Assembly (NCBI GenBank): GCA_041228335.1
Contig: CP166130.1
Coordinates: 954,638 to 1,018,637 of the forward strand
DNA from: Alphaproteobacteria bacterium LSUCC0684
GTDB taxonomy: Bacteria; Pseudomonadota; Alphaproteobacteria; Puniceispirillales; UBA1172
DNA: 64,000 nt
Reading direction: 5' to 3'
In this document: piece by piece, positions 53,009-61,100 of the stretch
Position numbering within the stretch: position 1 is the stretch's first letter
How the letters are laid out: every line of letters begins with the position of its first letter
The notes under the pieces: model-generated
Databases searched by the model: none
Told to the model about the DNA's origin: nothing
Seen by the model: only the letters and a program-made list of their open reading frames with translations
Position numbers and translations under genes: made by a program

Positions 53009-53554
53009 ATGCGCTTTCTTCTAATTTTTATTTGTCTTATTGCATCACAGTCGGGACACGCCGAAAGCCTCAAGGACGCTATAAAAGATTTTCCCGCTAA
53101 TGTTATCTTCATGCGTCATGCGCTGGCCCCCGGATATGGGGATCCAGCTGATTTTAAGATCGATGATTGTTCAACCCAGCGCAATCTTGATCAACGTGGC
53201 AGAGAGCAGGCAAGACAGCTCGGGCGCATCTTTCGTGAGGAGAGGGTCAGTTTTGACCAGATACTCTCAAGTGAATGGTGCCGGTGCAAAGATACAGCAG
53301 ATGAGCTTGGCCTTGGTGCGTGGCAGAGTTTTGATGGATTGAATTCTTTTTTTCAAGGCTACGCGGACAGAGAGAAGACCCTCGCAAAACTCCGGGAGAG
53401 GCTGGACAGTCTTCCGCCGGGTAAACTGGTGCTGATGGTTACCCATCAGGTTGTAATAAGTGCAATTACAGGCAATTCCGTCGGGAGTGGTGGCATCGTT
53501 CTCTATAACACAACATCAGCCATGTCGCGATCAATGGGGGTAATCACCCGATAG
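53009..53554 (+). CDS. Periplasmic histidine phosphatase superfamily protein
   Basis: 181 residues with a signal peptide (cleavage after SGHA). The catalytic RH motif is in FMRHALAPG (RHA rather than RHG), and the second catalytic His is in VTHQVVISAITG. The NLDQRGREQARQLGRIF helix is typical of the branch that includes SixA- and phytase-like enzymes. Confidence 0.85.
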   Translation: MRFLLIFICLIASQSGHAESLKDAIKDFPANVIFMRHALAPGYGDPADFKIDDCSTQRNLDQRGREQARQLGRIFREERVSFDQILSSEWCRCKDTADELGLGAWQSFDGLNSFFQGYADREKTLAKLRERLDSLPPGKLVLMVTHQVVISAITGNSVGSGGIVLYNTTSAMSRSMGVITR

Positions 53555-53781
53555 GACAACATTGACCTATTTGGATTGGCATTAAGGGCAATTCCTTACC
53601 ACAAAGACTAGGATGCCATGATCCTATTGGCATGATTTTTTCAAATTTTTGTACTTGATGGATAGGATAAATTCTCTGGTCTTAGGCCTAGGCTTGAGGA
53701 TGTTTTGTTCAGCGTCCATGTCCGGATGCGAGCCGCCATCACTGGGTTTCTGCGGTCTCACCAAAAATAAGGAGAGATAAC

Positions 53782-54699
53782 ATGGATAAAATAATCACAT
53801 CACTAGATGAACTCTGGCCAATTCCTGAAACGCCACAATTTCTTCTTTATTATGATGGGGGAGTCAAGTTCGTCATATATGATTTAAGGCCTCACGAGTA
53901 TTTTAGCACTCACTTTGCTCCGGAAGATAGCCACTTCCTCTTCCTTGGAAGTGACGCGCCCAATCATGTTACTGGAAATAATATCTTCAATCGCATCTAT
54001 GGCTATGGCGGAAATGATAATCTGAGTGGTGGAAACAATGTTGACATCATTTTTGGCGGTAGCGGGAATGACAGTATTGCAGGTTTCGACGGCAATGATA
54101 CGCTCCATGGCGATTCTGGTTACGACGTAATCTACGGTATGGGTGGCGATGACTATATTTCCGGTGGCGATCAGGATGATTTCATTATTGGTGGTACAGG
54201 CAATGACACCATCGATGGTGGAACTGGTAATGATTTCATTCGTGGAGGCGAAGATAACGATATCATCTATGGCTATGACGGAGATGATCTGATTTCCGGC
54301 GATAGTGGCGATGATTTTATCTATGGTGGTGCTGGCGATGATCATCTGCTTGGTGATACAGGCACTAATATCATAAGTTCCGGAGCCGGAAGCGACCGGA
54401 TCTATCTTGATCTGATTGATCAGCTGAATATAGTGACTGATTTTGTGAAAGGTGATGCTATTGCTGTGGATGTAACGGAAGGAATCGTGAACACTCTGGA
54501 TGCGATACGCTCCGATCTAAATATCCGTTGGGAAGCGGGGCAGTATCAGGTTACGGAAACAGGCACCAATGATGTCAATATTGATGATCTGATCATCTAT
54601 CATTCAACAGGATCGAAAGACCTGGCGGATGAGTATATATTAATGGTGCTGGAAGATTACACCGATCCTCTCAACGTGGGGGATTTTGCACTTATCTGA
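53782..54699 (+). CDS. RTX-type calcium-binding repeat protein
   Basis: 305 residues. About nine to ten nonapeptide repeats (GGxGxDxhx, as in GGTGNDTIDGGTGNDFI) between residues about 70 and 205 form a parallel beta-roll that binds calcium outside the cell. The C-terminal end has no Cys and a type I secretion-like tail. No secretion genes are nearby. A perfect terminator follows at 54855. It could be an adhesin, S-layer-like or degradative protein; no enzymatic domain is seen. Confidence 0.88.
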   Translation: MDKIITSLDELWPIPETPQFLLYYDGGVKFVIYDLRPHEYFSTHFAPEDSHFLFLGSDAPNHVTGNNIFNRIYGYGGNDNLSGGNNVDIIFGGSGNDSIAGFDGNDTLHGDSGYDVIYGMGGDDYISGGDQDDFIIGGTGNDTIDGGTGNDFIRGGEDNDIIYGYDGDDLISGDSGDDFIYGGAGDDHLLGDTGTNIISSGAGSDRIYLDLIDQLNIVTDFVKGDAIAVDVTEGIVNTLDAIRSDLNIRWEAGQYQVTETGTNDVNIDDLIIYHSTGSKDLADEYILMVLEDYTDPLNVGDFALI

Positions 54700-54854
54700 C
54701 CGGCAGATTTACGGGTAATCCTGTTCTGGTACGGAGCAGCATTTCCCAGAAATCAGAATACGCTCAGGAAAGATTGCCTGGAGATACTTCAACTGTCATC
54801 AGTGATGAGATGAATTACGCATAGCCAACTCCCCATCATCAGGGATATAAGAAA

Positions 54855-54889
54855 AGACATCCGGCGACTGTTCCCCGGATGTCTTTTTG
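54855..54889 (+). terminator. Rho-independent terminator after the RTX gene
   Basis: AGACATCCGG and CCGGATGTCT form a perfect 10-bp stem with a 10-nt loop and run into TTTTTGT. Strong in the plus direction. It also rules out the upstream in-frame start of the MFS gene at 54879. Confidence 0.88.
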
Positions 54890-54917
54890 TGATTTCTGCG
54901 GCGCTCTGGGAAAAGGC

Positions 54918-56216
54918 ATGATGAACGAGCATCCTGAAAAAGCCGAAATTGACCATAGCGATGCCCGGGCCTGGATTATCTGGGGACTTGCAGCTATTGC
55001 TTTTGGCTACGCATTTATTCATCGGGTAGCTCCTGGTGTGATGGTCCAAGACCTGATGGCTGAATTTTCCCTTGGGGGAGCGATGCTTGGCGTTTTATCC
55101 GCGCTCTATTTCTATCCCTATGTGCTGCTTCAGGTGCCGCTAGGTGCGGCTTTGTCAATTATTGGCACTAGACTGATTTTGACCGGTGCGTTGAGTCTGG
55201 CTGCGATTGGATCCCTGATTTTTGGTATAGCAGAAGTGCCGGAGGTGGCATACCTCGGGCGGGTGTTGATCGGGATTGGTTCAAGCGTGGGTTTTCTGGG
55301 TTCGCTTGCTCTTGCCGGCGCATGGTTTCCCCCGGACCGTTTTGCCTTTCTTGCCGGCTTCACCATGTTTTTTGGGATGATTTCCGGGGTTTTTGGTCAA
55401 GGGCCTCTGGCTGTGCTTGTTGAGACATTCGGTTGGCGGAGTTGCATGATCATGTTGGCTGTTGCCGGTGCAGTTCTGGCAGCTGTTGTTTTTGCTCTTG
55501 TTCGGAATGCCCCAAAAGTTGCTGCAATCTCAACCGGGCGACCACCCTTATCCGCCACTTGGATGGAGATGAGGGAAAATCTGCGTCTTGTCCTATGCTC
55601 AAAAAAGGTCTGGGCGATTGCCTTTGTCGCAGCCACCATGTCCGGACCGATGCTGACACTCGGGGCATTATGGGGTACCCCCTATCTTATTTCAGCATAT
55701 GGGCTTCAGCGGCCAGAGGCTGCGAGTCTTGTTTCACTCCTTCTTATTGGCTGGGCGGTCAGCGCGCCGCTGAGCGGCCGCATCTCTGACAGGCTCGGCC
55801 GACGTAAACCCATGCTTGTCACGGGCTTGGCCGGACTTGTGTTTTTAGTTGGCGTCATCGTAATCCTGCCTGACCTGCCCCTTGCCCTGACCATATCTCT
55901 TCTGGTGTTGACGGGCGTCTTTGGAGCTGCCATGACGTCAACTTTTGCCTTGGTAAGGGAAGTGATGCCGGAACGTCTTGCAGGGGCTTCTGTGGGAATT
56001 GTAAATTCAATGACGGTAGCATCAGGGGCGGTGCTTCAGCCGATTGTCGGTCTGGGTTTGGACCTGTCCTGGAGTGGCCAGATGATCGATGGCGCCAGAT
56101 ACTATGCTCCGGCTGATTATCGTCTGGCTTTCGGGGTTATCCTTCTTTCATGCATACTTGGCCTGATCACAGCTATTCGTCTGCCGGAAGCCGAAATTTC
56201 ACCAGACTCGAATTGA
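54918..56216 (+). CDS. Major facilitator superfamily transporter
   Basis: 432 residues from the ATG at 54918. Twelve TM helices, with the loop 8-9 signature SGRISDRLGRRKPM near the middle and GYAFIHRVAPGVMV in TM1. It resembles the ACS/nitrate-like group. An AAAAGG Shine-Dalgarno lies after the terminator. Substrate unknown. Confidence 0.88.
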   Translation: MMNEHPEKAEIDHSDARAWIIWGLAAIAFGYAFIHRVAPGVMVQDLMAEFSLGGAMLGVLSALYFYPYVLLQVPLGAALSIIGTRLILTGALSLAAIGSLIFGIAEVPEVAYLGRVLIGIGSSVGFLGSLALAGAWFPPDRFAFLAGFTMFFGMISGVFGQGPLAVLVETFGWRSCMIMLAVAGAVLAAVVFALVRNAPKVAAISTGRPPLSATWMEMRENLRLVLCSKKVWAIAFVAATMSGPMLTLGALWGTPYLISAYGLQRPEAASLVSLLLIGWAVSAPLSGRISDRLGRRKPMLVTGLAGLVFLVGVIVILPDLPLALTISLLVLTGVFGAAMTSTFALVREVMPERLAGASVGIVNSMTVASGAVLQPIVGLGLDLSWSGQMIDGARYYAPADYRLAFGVILLSCILGLITAIRLPEAEISPDSN

Positions 56217-56229
56217 AGAGCCGAGAGGG

Positions 56230-57255
56230 ATGATGGAATTCATTGATCCTGATATAAGTGAAGAAAGTCGGCAAAAGGCCAGGTTTAGATTTCTCGCGAA
56301 AAACAGTCTTGATTCCGCCAAACTAATAGCTTTGCCATCAGATGCTTCTCCTCGTCGTTACTACCGTCTGGAGGGGATTGGACTTCTGCTTCTTGAAGAG
56401 GTGCCCGGCTCTCCAGATTTTGAAGCTTTCGTTAAGGTTTCATCACATCTCTGCCAGCTTGGATTTTCAGCACCATCGGTCAGGGCTGAGGATGCGGATA
56501 CCGGTCTTGCTTTGATTGAAGATTTTGGTGAGATGACATTTACCCGTGCTCTCGATGCCGGAAGAGACCCGGCACCGCTTTACTCGCTTGCGGTCGATTT
56601 GCTGATCAGCCTGCATCAGCATCCGGATGCCCTGAAGCTTGATCTGCCCTTCTATAACGCAAATGTGCTGATGGAAGAACTTGCAGTCTTTCCTGACTGG
56701 TTTGTGCCCGGGGTGACAGGCCACGATCCGGGTACAGACAGGACGGAGCGCTTTCGTGAGAATTTTCTTTCTATGTGGGAAGAGCCCCTTCGATATCACG
56801 ATCAGGGCAATACATCCCTGACCTTGCGTGATTTTCACGTTGATAATCTGATGCTTGTTGAGCAAAGGGAAGGGGTCAGGGGGTGCGGCATCCTTGATTT
56901 TCAGGATGCGCTGATCGGGGCGCAAGCCTATGATCTTGTCTCAATGCTGCAGGATGCACGGCGTGATCTGCCCCAAGGTCTTGAGGATGCCATGATCCGC
57001 CGCTACCTTGATGCATTTCCTAACCTGGACAGGTTGGATTTCATGGTCAGCTATTGGCGTCTGGCAGCCCAGCGTCACCTCAGGATTGCTGGTGTATTCA
57101 TCCGTCTTGCCCGGCGTGATGGCAAGCCTGGTTATCTCCGCCATATGCCGCGAGTGCTTATTCAGGCAAGACATGCACTGAAGATGGCGGGGCTTGATGA
57201 CATTGAATTTCTGCTCGAAGAACATCTTGCCGACTGGTGGCAGTGGACAGGATGA
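56230..57255 (+). CDS. APH-fold phosphotransferase (AmgK-like)
   Basis: 341 residues of the aminoglycoside/choline kinase fold. Nucleotide-binding N-lobe LPSDASPRRYYRLEG is followed by the catalytic loop LRDFHVDNLM and the DFG-like ILDFQDALIG. In proteobacteria such enzymes include AmgK, which phosphorylates N-acetylmuramic acid and GlcNAc for cell-wall recycling. The usual partner murU is not adjacent, so the substrate is uncertain. Confidence 0.75.
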   Translation: MMEFIDPDISEESRQKARFRFLAKNSLDSAKLIALPSDASPRRYYRLEGIGLLLLEEVPGSPDFEAFVKVSSHLCQLGFSAPSVRAEDADTGLALIEDFGEMTFTRALDAGRDPAPLYSLAVDLLISLHQHPDALKLDLPFYNANVLMEELAVFPDWFVPGVTGHDPGTDRTERFRENFLSMWEEPLRYHDQGNTSLTLRDFHVDNLMLVEQREGVRGCGILDFQDALIGAQAYDLVSMLQDARRDLPQGLEDAMIRRYLDAFPNLDRLDFMVSYWRLAAQRHLRIAGVFIRLARRDGKPGYLRHMPRVLIQARHALKMAGLDDIEFLLEEHLADWWQWTG

Positions 57256-57423
57256 ACTTGGTGTTTGATGAGAAGATATCTCCAGATAGATATTGCCATG
57301 ATACGCACGGGTAATTGTTTTGAGTATATTGCCTTGTAGAATGTAAATTCTCGCTGATATCTGGGTTTTGTTCCCTCCATGTAGCGAGAGTTATGATCCC
57401 TCAAATCCTATCAGGAGATACCA

Positions 57424-57876
57424 ATGGGCCTATTCAGCGCCTTTGTCGGCGGCTTGGCCGGCATGGCTTCTGCCGCAACATCAAAATCTGCCCAAATACC
57501 CCCTGATTTTGTCAGCTCAGCCGCTCGTCTTGTGGATGAACTCTACACTACCGACGATGAAAGGCTTGATAAAAAAGCAATGCTGGCACGCATTGCGCAG
57601 GAAGCCGACCGCCTGCAAACAAACGTCAACCTTATAGAGGCCAGACATCGTTCTCTCTTTATTGCTGGATGGCGACCGTTCATTGGATGGATATGCGGGC
57701 TTGCTCTTGCCTGGCATTTTCTTCTAAGCCCGATCGGGGAATTTCTGCTTGCCCGGGAGGGAATCGATACATCTACCTGGCCCAGGTTTGATCTCAGCAC
57801 CCTAAATACCGTGCTCTTCGGAATCCTTGGACTTGGGACACTTCGTACCGCGGAGAAAGCGGCGGGCAAAGCCTGA
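57424..57876 (+). CDS. Three-TM holin, gene-transfer-agent type
   Basis: 150 residues. A short N-terminal hydrophobic segment is followed by a charged helical region and two C-terminal TM helices, with WRPFIGWICGLALAWHFLL as the hallmark of the holin-of-3TMs family known from gene-transfer-agent release and phages. An AGGAG Shine-Dalgarno precedes it. No lysin or capsid gene is nearby. Confidence 0.82.
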   Translation: MGLFSAFVGGLAGMASAATSKSAQIPPDFVSSAARLVDELYTTDDERLDKKAMLARIAQEADRLQTNVNLIEARHRSLFIAGWRPFIGWICGLALAWHFLLSPIGEFLLAREGIDTSTWPRFDLSTLNTVLFGILGLGTLRTAEKAAGKA

Positions 57877-57899
57877 GATACAACCTGGCAGGAAAAATG

Positions 57900-58070
57900 A
57901 TGTTTATGACATGGAATAAGTCTTTGATATATAATGAATTAATTATAATTAAATAAGAATTTAACTATTAATTAATAATAAAATTTTATAAAAATCCGCT
58001 TTAAGAATCAAAAACGTATTTTTATTAAGTAAAATTTAAATATTTTTAGATACCTTCTGTTCTTGCAATT
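57900..58070. promoter_or_regulatory. Extremely AT-rich intergenic region upstream of the giant surface protein
   Basis: About 170 nt composed almost wholly of A and T with many TTAATTA-like steps and A/T runs. No ORF. It may be an UP element or bent DNA bound by nucleoid proteins controlling the giant gene. Confidence 0.5.
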
Positions 58071-58167
58071 GCGGAATCGCATGGTCTTATTGTTTTAATG
58101 GCGTTTGTGTTTTCCTGATCCTGTAAGCCGGTTCTGTACCCATGATAAACATATCAGGAACAGATCC

Positions 58168-61100
58168 ATGCCAAACATATTCAAGAGCCCTGAATTCGCA
58201 ACATCTCCCGCACTGAACAAGACCGAGTCCCGCCGCAAGGTTAAGGAAGGGGGGGTGACGATATCCACCTGGATTGTTGGTGGAGTCGTTCTGGCAGCTT
58301 GCAGTCATGGCAAGAATACGACCGCATTATTCACTCTTGAGGAGGATTCTGATCAAGCTGCTCTGAGGGGCGCATTTGATGGCCCCGTGAAGGGAGCAAA
58401 GATTTATATCGATAAAGACAGAACCGGTAGTATTGACCCGGATGCCGAGTATTTCGTGACCGATGAAGACGGACTGGTTGAAGTTCCCGGCCAGTATACG
58501 AAATTTCCGGTTATTGCAGATTTCAACGGCGCCGTTGATGTGCAGTCAGGTGCAGTTCTTGGTGGTGAAGCGGTTGCAGGTGGCGTTGCGCCTGATCTTA
58601 CCTTCCGATCGCTTGAGCCTGTTGATCCGGATGCAATGTTGCTGGCAACGCCGCTGACCGATCTTCTTGCTCGGTCAGAGGATCCTCAAGCTCTTCTGGA
58701 CGCTATTTTCGGAATTGGCATAGTCACCCTTGCTGATGTCAACGATCCTGATTTTTATAGTCTGCCTGCGCCGCCGGCTTCCGCGGAAGAGCTGGCAATA
58801 TATCAAGACTCTGTTGAATACAAGTTTGCCCAGATTTGCATATCGCTCATTGAACTGCGCAACAATCCAAGCATTCGCTCAAGCCTTGAGGATAACCCCG
58901 TTAAAACAGCGGCAGTGCTTCGAGAGATCATTTCAGGTGATGGTGAGGTGCTGACGGGCAATGTGGAGGATGCGTCGGTAAAATCCGCCGTGGATGCCAT
59001 CTCCGGCACGCTCCAGGACAGACTAGATGATGCGGTGGAGATTGCCAGTGGAAAGCCTGTTGCCGCACCCAATCACGATCAACTTGATCTTGAAACCATG
59101 AGTGGTGAGGAATTCAGGTTCATAGATCACTTTATTGTTGATGGCACGGTAAGCCATGAGCAAATCGATACATTTTTCGGCTTTATCGACCCGGGCGGTA
59201 ATGTTGAGGGGATAAGATCCTATCTGCATGGCATCTTGCTCAAGGTGAAACTAGATGAGAATGGCATGACAGTCATCACCATTGAGGGAGAAAATTCTGC
59301 CGAAGTGATTGTCGCCATGATCGGGCTTGTCGACGCCGATAAACCCGATGCAGCTCTAACGCCGTTGGTTCTTGGTGGTCCGGCGGGGCTGGATGATTCT
59401 ATCGAGGCGGAAATTGGGCAGGAATATGCCTATGTCAATTTCAATTCGCTTCCAAATCTGGTGATCAAACCCGTGGCAGGTCATACAGGGGAGATCAACG
59501 TGATTTTCCGCGTCTGGGATGGTGAAAATATTTCAGAAGATGCGACATTCACCATAAGGGTCACGCCATCGGATGAAACACCGCCGGTTACAACACCACC
59601 AACAACCACTCCTGACCCGACCGGTGAGATAACGCTGAGTGAGACGATAGTTGAGCCTGGTGACAGCCTCGTGGGCGTAATCACGATCACCAATGCCGCA
59701 GGAGAGCCTGTTGACCCTGAGTTGATCCGCATTGAAGGTAATGATGCCAATCTGTTTGAGATTCAGATAGATGAGAGTACCGGCATCCCTGAGCTGCACT
59801 TTATTGGCCAAAGACCTGACGAAGGTGTTGAATATGAGATCATACTCACTGCACCTGACCCTGATCACCCGGGGCAGAATATTTCTGTTACCGAAACCAT
59901 CAGGCTTACAGGTTCACTCTACATTCTGGATCAGGATGGAATTACAAAATACAGCAGTGGCCAGCGAGAAATTGAGGAAAACTTTTCCAGCGAGTTCATC
60001 ATCGGTGAAATCCGCCATGAAATGGGACCTGCCTCCTTTTTGCTGGCGCCGAATGCATCTGGTGCCGGGAATGACATGTTTTCCATCATTGAAGAGGATG
60101 GAATTTTCAAACTTCTTTTCACCGGTTCACATAGCGGGGATTTTGAATCAGGTGACAATATCAGGCTCGTTATCACGGCTACCAGTCTTGATGATCAAGA
60201 AATAGAAGTAACCGAAGAATATATCATTCCGCTGATCAACGTGGATGAGCACGGCCCTGTATTTACAAGTCCGGCGGTAGTGCAGGTTCAGGAAAATGCT
60301 GCTTCCGGAACAATGCTGGCTGAGGTTACGGCAGAGGACGCAGATGGTGATACGGTCAGTTTCAGCCTTGACCCGACAGAGAGGCGTTTTGCAATAGACA
60401 GCCAAAGTGGTGTGCTGACACTCCTAGATCCGGATGCGCTGGATTTTGAGGCTGGCAATATTGAGATAACGGTGACGGCAAGCTCAACTTCCCTTCTCGC
60501 TGGCGGGCAGCATTTACGGCTTACGCAGCAGACGCTTCGGCTTGAGCTAGGTGATGCGAATGAGGCCGCGACTGAAATCCGCATTACCGAAAATGTTCTA
60601 ATGCAAGGGAACCCCGAAATTGGGCGCCTCGTGGCGAATGACCCCGATGCGGGGCCACATAATCATGTCTTTTCGCTGATCACGGATAACGAGGCCGGGG
60701 GTGCAGACGATGCTGCTGCGGCCGATACACCTCTCTTTGAAATACGTGGGGATGCGCTCTATTTTATCGGTGCAGGAGAGGTGGCCGGAGAAGGTGATCG
60801 CAAGGCAGAACTTGAAAACTATCAGGTGCGCGTGCAGGTTGCGGATGCCCAGGACAGCACGGTTCCAGCATATACCCAGATATTGACTATCTATGAGACC
60901 TCGACCTTTTTTCTGGAGGATATCTCAAACCGAAGGCTCAGTTCAGGATTTGAAGAGGATGGTCAGGGTATTTTGGCAGAACATGCGGACGGCACCACAA
61001 ACCCGATAGAACTTGGTGAGCTTAAAGATGTTTCCGGTATGGTTGCATCATTTGCATTGATGCCTGCGGACGGTGAGAACAGCAATAATCTATTTGAGAT

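Noticed and set aside
53884-54345. 153-codon antisense ORF rich in Ile and Thr opposite the RTX repeats
   Set aside because: It is the mirror image of the Gly/Asp nonapeptide repeats and not an independent gene.
54879-54917. Upstream start for the MFS gene
   Set aside because: The extra codons lie in the rho-independent terminator of the RTX gene and have no Shine-Dalgarno.
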